Shown one piece after another: positions 24,710 to 33,537 of a stretch of DNA of 64,000 bases; position 1 is the first letter of the stretch; every line of letters starts with the position of its first letter. Made by a program: the position numbers and the translations under genes. This DNA is from JAHEKB01 sp049115575. Its GTDB lineage: Bacteria; Bacteroidota; Bacteroidia; NS11-12g; UBA9320. The stretch is taken from positions 310,001-374,000 of the forward strand of contig JAGDZU010000001.1 in assembly GCA_049115575.1 (NCBI GenBank). The letters run 5' to 3'. The notes under the pieces were generated by a model, which was given only the letters and a program-made list of their open reading frames with translations, searched no databases and was not told the origin of the DNA.

Positions 24710-27390
24710 AATAGACTGATTTGGTCTCCTGTATGAAATGAATCAGCTTCATCATCCGTGGGAGGTTTTGGTTTATCCTTTTTGATTTGAGCTTTTTCTC
24801 GAATTTTATTTTCTTTTGAAACCTCAACGTCAGGTTCTTGAGCTGCTATAATGGGTTCATCTAATTCCTGTTCCTTTTTCAAATCTTCTTCTGTGGGAGG
24901 GAGTAACTTCACTTTAGCAAATTCAGTCCCACATAGCTTATTACCTAAGCTCTTCCATCCTTTAATATCAATAAAGTCCTTCAGAACAACCTCGTCTGAT
25001 TTCTTGTCTCCAGTTTTTGTTTTTACTGTAAGTTCAATTACAGGATTTATGCCTGTACTTACTGCCAGCATTTTGCTACCTCTAGCTTCTGAAATAAAAT
25101 GGAACTTTTTAGAAAGACTAGCGGTCTCTATTAAGAAGCGCTTAACATAGTAATTCTTGTTCTTCCCATCATAGTGAACAACACATACATCTTTTTTGGG
25201 ATTGAATTTCTCAATTAAGGCAATTTCCTTGTTTTGATAATGATTGGTAAGTTCGTGATTTGTCAGCTCGTACTCACCGTTTTTGTAAATCACCAGGATT
25301 CGGTCTTCAGTTTGAAAACTTCCAATATAAGTACCTCTTTCGTGTATGTTCAGTCTACCAATGGCACTTTCATACCATATGTCTCTTCCACCAATGGTGG
25401 AGACCCCTTTTACTTTGAGATCTACTTTCCTCACAGGATGCTTACTTACCATATTGCCTTGGGAATTTCTTCCTTTAATGGCTAAATCGGCAAAATTGTA
25501 GTCGTGAAGTTTAATCCTAGCTTTGGCGGCAGGGTGGAGGTAAATGTTTACTATTTCGGCTTCTCCATTTGGATTGGCTGTGAAATACAATAGTTTACTA
25601 CCAGGGGTGTTCTTGGTTACGAAATATTCCTTGTCTCTTGTTATAGATGTAACACTAAACCTCTTGGCATAAGTCTTTTTCGACTTACCGTCTGTATAAA
25701 CCGCATTATAAACCATCCTATCGTCGTTTTTACGGAAGACAGCTATATGAATAATGTTCTTTCCAAAGAAAGACTTTTGGCTAACCTTACTTACAGAATA
25801 GGCTCCATCTTTCCTAAAAACTATAATGTCATCTATATCAGAACAATCTCCAACGTATTCATCTTTTTTAAGTCCTGTTCCAACAAAGCCTTCTTTGCGA
25901 TTAACATAAAGCTTTTCATTCGCAACAGCCACAATCTTGGTGTTGATTTCAGCAAATCCTTTTATCTCTGTTTTGCGTTCTTTTCCTTTGGCGTGCTTCT
26001 TTAAAATGTCTTTATAGTATGCAATAGCGTACTCTACAAGATTTTTAAGGTGATGATTAACCTCTTCAAGTTCATTTTCAATTCCCAAGAGCAGTTCATC
26101 TGCTTTAAAAGAATCAAATTTTGATATACGTTTGATTCTGATCTCAGTAAGTCTTGTGATATCTTCTTCGGTCACCTCTCTTTTAAGAAGCTTTTTGAAA
26201 GGATCAAGACCCTTGTCTATGGTTGTAATAATCTCTTCCCAAGTTTCACATTCCTCAATATCTCTATAGATTCGCTCTTCAATGAAAATCTTTTCAAGAG
26301 AACTAAAGTGCCATTTTTCTTCCAGTTCACCTCTTCTAATTTTGAGCTCTTGTTCCAAGAGGTCTAAAGTGTTCTCTGTATTGATTCGAAGAATGTCGCT
26401 AACACCAGTAAATATAGGTTTGTCGTCTACAATTACACAGGCATTTGGAGATATGGAAGTTTCACAATTTGTGAATGCATATAGGGCGTCAATGGTTTTA
26501 TCTGTAGAGATGTTATTGGGCAACTGAATTTCAACTTCCACATCTTGTGCAGTATTATCCATTACCTTTTTTATCTTGATTTTTCCCTTATCGTTAGCCT
26601 TAATTATAGAATCAATCAAAGATGAAGTTGTGGTTCCATAAGGAACATCGGTTACCAATAAAGTATTCTTGTCTTTTACAGAAATAGTGGCTCTGACTTT
26701 CACTCTGCCTCCGCGTCTACCGTCTTGATAATCAGAAATATCTACCTGACCACCTGTTTGGAAATCTGGGTAGAGTTTGAAATTCTTACCTTGTAAAATT
26801 TTAATACTGCTTTCTATCAGCTCCTTAAAATTATGTGGGAGAATTTTGGTGGATAATCCAACTGCTATACCTTCTACACCTTGTGCTAATAGTAACGGAA
26901 ATTTTACAGGTAAGGTTATAGGTTCATTTTTCCTGCCATCATAAGATTTTTGCCATTTAGTAGTTTGTTTGTTGAATACTACATCAAGTGCAAATTTGTT
27001 GAGTCTTGCTTCTATATACCTTGGTGCTGCAGCGCTGTCTCCAGTTCTTACATCACCCCAGTTTCCCTGGCAATCTATCAATAGATCTTTTTGTCCAAGG
27101 TTGGTTATAGCATCTCCAATAGCTGCATCACCATGTGGGTGGTATTGCATGGTGTGGCCAATAATATTGGCGACTTTATTGTACCTGCCGTCATCCATGT
27201 CTTTCATAGAGTGCAGAATACGGCGTTGTACTGGTTTTAATCCATCATTGATATGGGGAACAGCTCGTTCTAGTATTACATAGGAGGCATAGTCTAAAAA
27301 CCAATCCTCATACATGCCAGAAATTGCGCGCTGCCCATTGAGATCTACTCTAATCTCTTTTGCTTCTTCTAGTCCGTCCGTCTCTTCCAT
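24706..27390 (-). CDS. parC: DNA topoisomerase IV subunit A
   Basis: A protein of 894 residues that cuts and rejoins double-stranded DNA with ParE to decatenate chromosomes. The winged-helix domain holds the catalytic tyrosine in AAPRYIEARL (Y125), after GDAAIGDAITNLGQ, the quinolone-determining region. A coiled-coil tower and a beta-pinwheel C-terminal domain follow. No GyrA-box (QRRGGKG) is seen, which supports ParC over GyrA. The extreme C-terminus (about residues 830-894) is a charged, Lys/Glu-rich tail. It starts 3 nt after the parE stop codon and overlaps the next gene by 4 nt. Confidence 0.93.
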   Translation of the reverse strand: MEETDGLEEAKEIRVDLNGQRAISGMYEDWFLDYASYVILERAVPHINDGLKPVQRRILHSMKDMDDGRYNKVANIIGHTMQYHPHGDAAIGDAITNLGQKDLLIDCQGNWGDVRTGDSAAAPRYIEARLNKFALDVVFNKQTTKWQKSYDGRKNEPITLPVKFPLLLAQGVEGIAVGLSTKILPHNFKELIESSIKILQGKNFKLYPDFQTGGQVDISDYQDGRRGGRVKVRATISVKDKNTLLVTDVPYGTTTSSLIDSIIKANDKGKIKIKKVMDNTAQDVEVEIQLPNNISTDKTIDALYAFTNCETSISPNACVIVDDKPIFTGVSDILRINTENTLDLLEQELKIRRGELEEKWHFSSLEKIFIEERIYRDIEECETWEEIITTIDKGLDPFKKLLKREVTEEDITRLTEIRIKRISKFDSFKADELLLGIENELEEVNHHLKNLVEYAIAYYKDILKKHAKGKERKTEIKGFAEINTKIVAVANEKLYVNRKEGFVGTGLKKDEYVGDCSDIDDIIVFRKDGAYSVSKVSQKSFFGKNIIHIAVFRKNDDRMVYNAVYTDGKSKKTYAKRFSVTSITRDKEYFVTKNTPGSKLLYFTANPNGEAEIVNIYLHPAAKARIKLHDYNFADLAIKGRNSQGNMVSKHPVRKVDLKVKGVSTIGGRDIWYESAIGRLNIHERGTYIGSFQTEDRILVIYKNGEYELTNHELTNHYQNKEIALIEKFNPKKDVCVVHYDGKNKNYYVKRFLIETASLSKKFHFISEARGSKMLAVSTGINPVIELTVKTKTGDKKSDEVVLKDFIDIKGWKSLGNKLCGTEFAKVKLLPPTEEDLKKEQELDEPIIAAQEPDVEVSKENKIREKAQIKKDKPKPPTDDEADSFHTGDQISLL

Positions 27391-27393
27391 TTG

Positions 27394-29307
27394 CTAGGCC
27401 GCTTTCTCAACTTTGGTCTTTGTTTGACTTTTTTTTACTTCTGTTTTTTGTTCAGGTGGATCTGGTTCGTCATCCACATCTACCTCAGTACGCAAATTGC
27501 TTATGATGAATTCTTGTCTGTCAGGTGTATTCTTTCCCATATAATAACCCAGAAGCTCAGATATAGAATGGTCTTCTCTTAAAATAACAGGCTCCAAACG
27601 AATATCTTCACCTATAAAGCCTGAGAACTCATTAGGAGATATCTCACCAAGACCTTTGAATCTTGTGATCTCAGCTGAATTGCCCAATTTAGTTTGGGCA
27701 GTTGTTTTTTCCTGTTCTGAGTAACAGTAGATGGTTTCCTTTTTGTTCCTAACCCTAAACAAAGGGGTTTCTAAGATGTATAGATGACCTTGTTTTACTA
27801 AATCAGGAAAGAATTGCAGAAAGAAAGTGAGTATTAACAATCTAATGTGCATGCCGTCTACATCTGCGTCAGTGGCTATGACTATTTTGTTGTATCTCAA
27901 GTCTTCTATGGATTCTTCTATATTCAAGGCGTGCTGTAAAAGATTGAACTCTTCATTCTCATACACCACTTTTTTCTTTAGTCCAAAACAATTTAGTGGC
28001 TTTCCTCTAAGACTAAAAACTGCTTGAGACATAACATCTCTTGCCTTTGTTATGCTGCCACTGGCCGAATCACCCTCAGTTATAAACAGGGTAGATTCCA
28101 ATCTGCTTTCATGTTTCTCATCACCCAAATGGACTCTGCAGTCTCTTAATTTCTTATTGTGGACGCTGGCTTTTTTAGCACGTTCTCTTGCAATTTTTCT
28201 TACTCCAGCCATGTCTTTCCTTTCGCGCTCACTTAATTGAATCTTCTTGAGCAATGCGTCGGCTGTTTCAGGATGTTTGTGGAGGTAGTTGTCTAATGCA
28301 GTTTTAACAAATCGATTTATCTCCGCCTTTAGCGATGGGCCATCTGGTGAGAATTCAGTGGAACCCAACTTGGTTTTAGTTTGAGATTCAAAAATAGGCT
28401 CCTGTACTCTCACGCTGATAGCTGAAACTATAGAGGCTCTAATATCTGTTGAATCAAAACTTTTTCCATAGAAATCTCTGAGGGTCTTAACAAGGGCCTC
28501 TTTAAACGCTGCCACATGTGTTCCTCCTTGAGTTGTGTGCTGTCCATTCACAAAAGAAAAATACTCTTCGCCATAGTGGTTGTCATGAGTTATGGCGATT
28601 TCCATATCATCTTCTTTCAAATGAATGATGGGATACTTTATTTCTTCTGCGTTGGTCTGTCTTTCCAATAAATCAAGAAGACCATTCTTGGAATAATATC
28701 TCTGGCCATTGAAATAAAGGTTTAGACCAGCATTTAGATAGACATAATTCCACATCTGATTGTCTATATAATCATTGATGTACTTATGTTTCTTAAATAT
28801 ATCTTCGTCCGCAATGTATTCTGTGTAAGTGCCATTGTCTTCTGAAGTCTTTACATCTTCCTCTTTAAGCAATTCTCCTCTTTCAAATTCAGCAACTTTG
28901 CTTTTTCCATCTCTGAATGATTGCACTTTGAAATAGGAGGAGAGGGCATTCACAGCCTTGGTACCCACACCGTTCAAGCCCACGGATTTCTGAAATACAG
29001 CTGAATCGTATTTTGCGCCTGTGTTAATCTTGCTCACACAATCTATCAATTTACCCAAAGGAATTCCTCTTCCGTAATCTCGAACTGATATTTTGTTTTC
29101 TTGGACTTTTAATTCGATTTTCTTGCCATGACCCATCATGAACTCATCAATGGAATTGTCAATGACTTCTTTGATAAGTATATAGATGCCGTCTTCGGCA
29201 GAAGAACCGTTCCCGAGTTTTCCTATGTACATACCAGGCCTTAACCTGATGTGTTCTTTCCAATCAAGGGATCTTATGCTTTCTTCTGTGTACTTGTTCT
29301 TGGCCAT
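27394..29307 (-). CDS. parE: DNA topoisomerase IV subunit B
   Basis: A GHKL-type ATPase of 637 residues that drives ParC. The ATP site has EVIDNSIDEF, DYGRGIPLG, and GLNGVGTKAVNAL. The transducer domain follows, then the Toprim domain with FITEGDSASGSI and ATDADVDGMHIRLL for magnesium binding. The C-terminal end is a short Lys/Glu-rich tail. Length fits ParE rather than the usual longer GyrB, and pairing with parC supports this. An exact -7 box (TACATTTG) ends 31 nt before the start, giving one promoter for parE-parC and the two following genes. Confidence 0.93.
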   Translation of the reverse strand: MAKNKYTEESIRSLDWKEHIRLRPGMYIGKLGNGSSAEDGIYILIKEVIDNSIDEFMMGHGKKIELKVQENKISVRDYGRGIPLGKLIDCVSKINTGAKYDSAVFQKSVGLNGVGTKAVNALSSYFKVQSFRDGKSKVAEFERGELLKEEDVKTSEDNGTYTEYIADEDIFKKHKYINDYIDNQMWNYVYLNAGLNLYFNGQRYYSKNGLLDLLERQTNAEEIKYPIIHLKEDDMEIAITHDNHYGEEYFSFVNGQHTTQGGTHVAAFKEALVKTLRDFYGKSFDSTDIRASIVSAISVRVQEPIFESQTKTKLGSTEFSPDGPSLKAEINRFVKTALDNYLHKHPETADALLKKIQLSERERKDMAGVRKIARERAKKASVHNKKLRDCRVHLGDEKHESRLESTLFITEGDSASGSITKARDVMSQAVFSLRGKPLNCFGLKKKVVYENEEFNLLQHALNIEESIEDLRYNKIVIATDADVDGMHIRLLILTFFLQFFPDLVKQGHLYILETPLFRVRNKKETIYCYSEQEKTTAQTKLGNSAEITRFKGLGEISPNEFSGFIGEDIRLEPVILREDHSISELLGYYMGKNTPDRQEFIISNLRTEVDVDDEPDPPEQKTEVKKSQTKTKVEKAA

Positions 29308-29338
29308 ATTTAAGTTTAGCTCAATGGATAATAATGCC

Positions 29339-29346
29339 CAAATGTA
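29339..29346 (-). promoter_or_regulatory. -7 promoter box TACATTTG of the parE operon
   Basis: Exact TAnnTTTG match on the minus strand, ending 31 nt before the parE ATG. Confidence 0.5.
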
Positions 29347-29435
29347 GTGAACAGGTAGGGTTTAGCCTTGTTGAGATAAGCATAATTTATAAACATGCTG
29401 TTAGCAACCAAAGGCAATGATATCAACTGATTGTG

Positions 29436-29443
29436 TAACTTTG
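29436..29443 (+). promoter_or_regulatory. -7 promoter box TAACTTTG of the RRM gene
   Basis: Exact TAnnTTTG match ending 8 nt before the ATG at 29452; it excludes the in-frame TTG at 29431. Confidence 0.6.
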
Positions 29444-29451
29444 AAGCGCAA

Positions 29452-29712
29452 ATGAATCTAGTAGTAAAAAATCTGCCGAGCAACTACAATGCTCACTATC
29501 TGGAAATGTTGTTTGAACCGTTCGGAGAACTTCGTTCAGCAAAGGTCTTGTATGACAGGGTTACCCGCGAGCCAAAAGGCATGGGTTTTGTTGAATTTGA
29601 AAAGGAAGAAGAAGGTCAGAAAGCTTTGGAAACTCTAAACGGAAAAGAGGTTCAAGGCAAAGAACTGATAGTTGAAAAGGCCAAACCAAGAAAGGTGAAT
29701 ATTTGGTCTTAA
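29452..29712 (+). CDS. RRM-domain RNA-binding protein
   Basis: A single RNA recognition motif of 86 residues. RNP2 is LVVKNL (residues 3-8) and RNP1 is KGMGFVEF (residues 42-49), with the aromatic F46 and F49 positions that stack on RNA bases. The fold order beta-alpha-beta-beta-alpha-beta is complete, and a short basic tail (KAKPRKVNIWS) follows. Such stand-alone RRM proteins occur in Bacteroidota and Cyanobacteria, where some act on mRNA or in cold response; RNA targets here are unknown. The gene is monocistronic, with a leaderless-type promoter. Confidence 0.9.
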   Translation: MNLVVKNLPSNYNAHYLEMLFEPFGELRSAKVLYDRVTREPKGMGFVEFEKEEEGQKALETLNGKEVQGKELIVEKAKPRKVNIWS

Positions 29713-29778
29713 CCTTCCGTTAGGTAGGCTTTTAGCGCTTTTCTCAGTGTAAGTATAATAAGGATTGTTAGCATAGTC

Positions 29779-29815
29779 AAAAAAAAGTGCTGCAGGCCTA
29801 CTAGGCCCACAGCAC
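29779..29815 (-). terminator. intrinsic terminator of the C25-like T9SS gene
   Basis: Outer arms GTGCTG/CAGCAC and inner GGCC/GGCC form a stem at 29787-29815. On the minus strand eight T follow. It lies 61 nt after the stop of the gene at 29876. Confidence 0.75.
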
Positions 29816-29875
29816 CATGGTCATAACTTCATTTACTACTTTTTTTAGTCATGATAATTAAAATGAAATTCATGG

Positions 29876-32125
29876 TTATAATTTTATGAAGCGTTGAGCT
29901 GATCCTTGTCCGTTGCTGCTAGCAATGAAATACACACCACTGTTTAGACTGCTTACGTCTATCTTAGTGTTGAATTCATTGAGTAGAATCCTGTTCACAA
30001 CAGATCCGTTGGCATCAGTAATAAAAAATTCTTGCTCCATATTGTTGTTGGTCTCCTCCGAGTAAACGGTAATGTTTTCGCTGGCAAGGGTCGGAGAAAT
30101 AGTAAACTCGCCTAGACCCAATTCATTGCTAAATAATACCACACGCATTGGGCTGTATTCAAATGATGCATCGTAATCCACCATTTTTAATCTATATATA
30201 TTCTTTCCTATTAGAGGATTGATATCTGTGAAGTGATAGGTAGTCAAGTCATTCATTTGACCTTGTGCCGCCATTTCACCAATGTTAATCCACTCTAATG
30301 TTTGATCATCATACTTTTCAATTTCATAATGACTAAAATCAATTTCATCAGCGACAGTCCAACTCAGTTCAACTTCCTTATCTACTTGTTCGGCTGTAAA
30401 GCTTATAAGGGTAACAGGAAGTGGGTTGGCATCTTTATCTGAAAGTATATAGGCACCAACACTGCTTTCATAGAATGAACCAGAGTTGTTCTCTACTAAT
30501 TCGTATGTTTCAATTCTATAGTAGTAACTGGTATCAGAACTAATCAAATCTTCATAGTAGTTAGTGTCTATTAAACTCGTGTTGATTTTTGCGTATCCAG
30601 TAAACTCATCCTTACTTCTGTAAATATTATAACCTAGGCTGTTGTTTGCCTCAGTCCAGTTAAGAAATGCCGTATCTTTAGAATAACATCTTATAGTGTT
30701 TAGGTTGGTTACATTACTTGTATAGTGATTTTTCAAACTTGGGTCACCATGAAGCATTACGTGCATCATAGTAGCGTAGAAGCCAGTTGGCTCATATGCT
30801 GTTGAAGTGTTGTTCTGGGTGGTAAGAGTTGCCTCTCCAATAGTTTCTCCCATTCCCATACCATGAATAAACCAATTTGGCCTTCCTGCCCAACCGCTGG
30901 TAAGAAAGTTTCCATTAGCTAGCATAGACCTCATTAGGTTATTGCTCTTATCTGGATCAGCGTTATAGCTGCCCATTACTAATGCAAAAACACCATTAAG
31001 GTTTCTGTTCGATAATTGGTTACTAGTGGCAAATCCATTTATTGATGTGAAACTTCCACCACCACAAGCGAAAGACCAAAGTGCACTACTGTTGCCAGTA
31101 GTAGTTAAAATATCTGCGTTGAACACAGAGTCTATAGAAGTTAATGGACTGTAGTTTCTATAGCCGTTTTGTGAGAATCCTTCGGCATAACCTGTAAAGT
31201 TGTCGTCGACTATACCTATTTCTCTAGGCTTGAACTCCCCTGTCTTAAAAGAGTGAAGCTTAGCAAAGTAATTTCTGTATAAGTCAGCAACCGCACCGCT
31301 AAAAGTGGGAAGGTCACCTAAATCCAATCTTCCTATCTGAATCTCAGCATTTGTAGCTAAATATGATTGATCTGACTTGGTATCACTAGTTGAGTTAGTA
31401 TGTCTAGAATCAGTAGTGTTTGTATAGTTAATAACTGCATCACTGTAAGTGCCATTTACATCTGCATACATAACGTCAGAAGGCCATGCACCGTGGTGAT
31501 TAGCGTGTCCGTCTGGACTCATTGCTCCTGTGTAGTAATAGGGCATGGAACCTACAAGAAAAACAGAAGTTAAGTCGCCGTGACGTGAATATAAATCAGC
31601 AATGGTGTCGTTAAGTGCACCTGCAGAAAGAGAAGTATCAAATTCTTTAACAATTATATCAAAGCCATCACCGCGGAGGTCTTTTTCATATGTTTCAAGC
31701 TCACTGGCTAAACTGTCAACCAATTGGTCGTCAATAATCATAATCAACAAACCACGATTTGTAGTTTCGTCCATTTCTATGCCAGATTTTACGTATCCAA
31801 AGGCATCGTATGAAGTGGCGCTTGTACCTACAATCTTGTACTCATATAGAGTATTTGCGCTAACCGTTGCATCGGTATAGCTTGTAGCTGATGCACCCAA
31901 AGTAGCCAGGGGAGTGCCAGGCCAAGAGCCGGTTGTTCTTCTGTAAACTTCTACAGATGTAACAGTGGCATAGATGTTCCAGCTTAAATCGATTTCTGTG
32001 TTTGCGGCATCAGCGGTAGCATTCACTTGAATACTGTGGGTTTGACCCCAAGTCTGTGCCTGCGCGAAATTCATTGTTAGGCACAGTAGTGCCGAAGCAA
32101 TGAGACATGGAATTTTCATTTTCAT
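29876..32125 (-). CDS. gingipain-like (C25-fold) T9SS-secreted protein
   Basis: A protein of 749 residues with a signal peptide (cleavage near AQAQ, residue 22-24), an FN3-like domain (about 28-112), a peptidase C25-like region (about 125-465), a second FN3-like domain (about 475-575) and a T9SS sorting tail ending in SGVYFIASSNGQGSAQRFIKL. The C25 likeness rests on SVFLVGSMPYYY, AEIQIGRLDLGDLP, a small FACGGGSF segment (C354), GVFALVMGSYN and LHGDPSL (459-464). The expected catalytic histidine in a TGHG motif is not found: the aligned place reads TTGNSSALW. It may therefore be inactive or use another residue. Its own promoter lies about 124 nt upstream with two tandem 16-nt units after it. 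Confidence 0.72.
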   Translation of the reverse strand: MKMKIPCLIASALLCLTMNFAQAQTWGQTHSIQVNATADAANTEIDLSWNIYATVTSVEVYRRTTGSWPGTPLATLGASATSYTDATVSANTLYEYKIVGTSATSYDAFGYVKSGIEMDETTNRGLLIMIIDDQLVDSLASELETYEKDLRGDGFDIIVKEFDTSLSAGALNDTIADLYSRHGDLTSVFLVGSMPYYYTGAMSPDGHANHHGAWPSDVMYADVNGTYSDAVINYTNTTDSRHTNSTSDTKSDQSYLATNAEIQIGRLDLGDLPTFSGAVADLYRNYFAKLHSFKTGEFKPREIGIVDDNFTGYAEGFSQNGYRNYSPLTSIDSVFNADILTTTGNSSALWSFACGGGSFTSINGFATSNQLSNRNLNGVFALVMGSYNADPDKSNNLMRSMLANGNFLTSGWAGRPNWFIHGMGMGETIGEATLTTQNNTSTAYEPTGFYATMMHVMLHGDPSLKNHYTSNVTNLNTIRCYSKDTAFLNWTEANNSLGYNIYRSKDEFTGYAKINTSLIDTNYYEDLISSDTSYYYRIETYELVENNSGSFYESSVGAYILSDKDANPLPVTLISFTAEQVDKEVELSWTVADEIDFSHYEIEKYDDQTLEWINIGEMAAQGQMNDLTTYHFTDINPLIGKNIYRLKMVDYDASFEYSPMRVVLFSNELGLGEFTISPTLASENITVYSEETNNNMEQEFFITDANGSVVNRILLNEFNTKIDVSSLNSGVYFIASSNGQGSAQRFIKL

Positions 32126-32217
32126 TTTAATAAGTAGTTAAGATAGTAGAGCTACAAAACGTACAAATACCTGCTTCTTATAAGAGGTGTCTTGTCAGTA
32201 GTAAATAAATGTAGGTT

Positions 32218-32249
32218 GTAGTAGTAGCTGTACTAAGTAGTAGTTGTAC
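32218..32249 (-). repeat. tandem 16-nt direct repeat in the leader of the C25-like gene
   Basis: On the minus strand GTACAACTACTACTTA (32249-32234) is directly followed by GTACAGCTACTACTAC (32233-32218), 13 of 16 identical. It begins where the -7 box ends, so it would be the first part of the transcript. Confidence 0.55.
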
Positions 32250-32256
32250 AAATATA
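32249..32256 (-). promoter_or_regulatory. -7 promoter box TATATTTG of the C25-like gene
   Basis: Exact TAnnTTTG match, with a TTG about 18 nt upstream as -33 element. It gives a leader of roughly 120 nt. Confidence 0.5.
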
Positions 32257-32465
32257 GAAACAGAATTTGAAATCCAACTAACTTTATGTCAAAAATCTTA
32301 TTAAGAGAGCAAAAAAATACCCTATAGACTGCAGTGTATATATAGGACTATAGTGTCAAAATTAGAATACTAGAATGTAAAGCGCAGATATTCAGCGTGA
32401 TAATAGTTATTGCGGGTCATGAGGATGAGCAAAAGATGAATGCATTACCAAAAATTCTCTCAGTC
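32257..32465. other. AT-rich intergenic stretch without a gene
   Basis: No coding frame or RNA gene is seen between the C25-like promoter and the terminator of the stress-protein gene. The only structure noticed is a near-palindrome around ACTGCAGT (32323-32340, TATAG on the left and GTATA on the right). Confidence 0.5.
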
Positions 32466-32500
32466 AAAAAAAAATCCACTTTGGCGGACCAAAGTGGATT
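32466..32500 (-). terminator. intrinsic terminator of the universal stress protein gene
   Basis: Twelve-bp arms AATCCACTTTGG and CCAAAGTGGATT, loop of 4 nt, followed on the minus strand by a run of about nine T. Confidence 0.85.
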
Positions 32501-32521
32501 TGATAAGGTGTTTAGTCTCTA

Positions 32522-33421
32522 TTAATAGAATCCTTCAGATCCTTCAAAACGAGTTGTTTTTCTAGGGTTAATTGAGATTACTGGAGTCTGGTCTGAACTA
32601 GCTACAACTTGCTCAGCATAATTGCCAATAAACACTTGCGATAAACCTTTAATCTCTTGTTGTGTCATTATTACTATCAAATCTGCTTTAATCTCTTCGG
32701 CGTATTTAATGGTATCTTTTCCTATATGATCAGGATAACGTTGATCATCTAACATTTTTGTAACAGACCTAACGCCCTTCTCCGCTATATAAGCTTCCAC
32801 TTGTTTCAAGTTCTTATCCAGTCTGTTCTTTAGAAATTTATCTTTTTCAACTTCACTAATAATATGAATAGTTGAATCAAACTTCTTAGCAAGTTTTGTA
32901 GCCCAAGCCACTTTTTGCTTTGAGGTCTTGGTAAGATCTATGGGCAGTACAATATTGTCGAAAGATGGGTTCACTTTTCCTTCTTTAACTGCAACAACTG
33001 GAACATGAGAGCTACTCATGACTCTGCGTGTAGTAGAACCAATAAAGCGTTCAATGCCACTTTCTCCATTTGTACCCATTACAACCAAGTCAACATTTTC
33101 CTGTTCTGTGAGGTCTTCAACTACCTTGTACGGCTTGCCGTCCTCTATTAAAGTAGAAACACGTGCTTGAGGGTGTAATTCTTGAAGTTCTTTTTTATAA
33201 CTCTCCAGCTTATTAGTAATTCCATCCTTGATTAGCTGCTTGGTGTCGCTGCCAGTAAGTATAGAAGCAAATCGTCTTTCATTCAAAACGTAAAGCAATA
33301 CCAATTCACTATCAAAAAGTTTGGCCATTTCAATGGCGTATTCTGAAGCGTTTTTAGAGGATTCAGAAAAATCCACAGGAACTATTATCCTATGGTTTTG
33401 TGGTGTGTTAAAATCTGCCAT
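32522..33421 (-). CDS. tandem-domain universal stress protein
   Basis: About 299 residues from the ATG at 33421; the upstream TTG at 33454 precedes an exact -7 box and is rejected. Two UspA domains are visible. The first begins HRIIVPVDFSESSKNASEYAIEMA and has the nucleotide-binding VVMGTNGESGIERFIGSTTRRV. The second begins NIVLPIDLTKTSKQKVAWATKLA but its corresponding motif, VIMTQQEIKGLSQVFIGNYAEQV, has lost the usual glycines, so it may not bind ATP. Such proteins respond to starvation and other stress in the cytoplasm. The gene is monocistronic with a strong terminator. Confidence 0.88.
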   Translation of the reverse strand: MADFNTPQNHRIIVPVDFSESSKNASEYAIEMAKLFDSELVLLYVLNERRFASILTGSDTKQLIKDGITNKLESYKKELQELHPQARVSTLIEDGKPYKVVEDLTEQENVDLVVMGTNGESGIERFIGSTTRRVMSSSHVPVVAVKEGKVNPSFDNIVLPIDLTKTSKQKVAWATKLAKKFDSTIHIISEVEKDKFLKNRLDKNLKQVEAYIAEKGVRSVTKMLDDQRYPDHIGKDTIKYAEEIKADLIVIMTQQEIKGLSQVFIGNYAEQVVASSDQTPVISINPRKTTRFEGSEGFY

Positions 33422-33437
33422 GATTTTTAAATCGCTG

Positions 33438-33445
33438 CAAAGGTA
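33438..33445 (-). promoter_or_regulatory. -7 promoter box TACCTTTG of the stress-protein gene
   Basis: Exact TAnnTTTG match on the minus strand, ending 16 nt before the ATG at 33421. Confidence 0.55.
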
Positions 33446-33537
33446 AAAGTCCATTTATATCTTTTGTACTTGCATTGTGATTATTTAATTGTTAATTTCT
33501 TATTCTTAAACTTATAGTGCACCTAATTTCGTATTGC

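Noticed and set aside
24706..29307. gyrA/gyrB instead of parC/parE
   Set aside because: No GyrA-box is found, and the GyrB-type subunit has the shorter ParE length; the two are adjacent as in Bacteroidota parE-parC.
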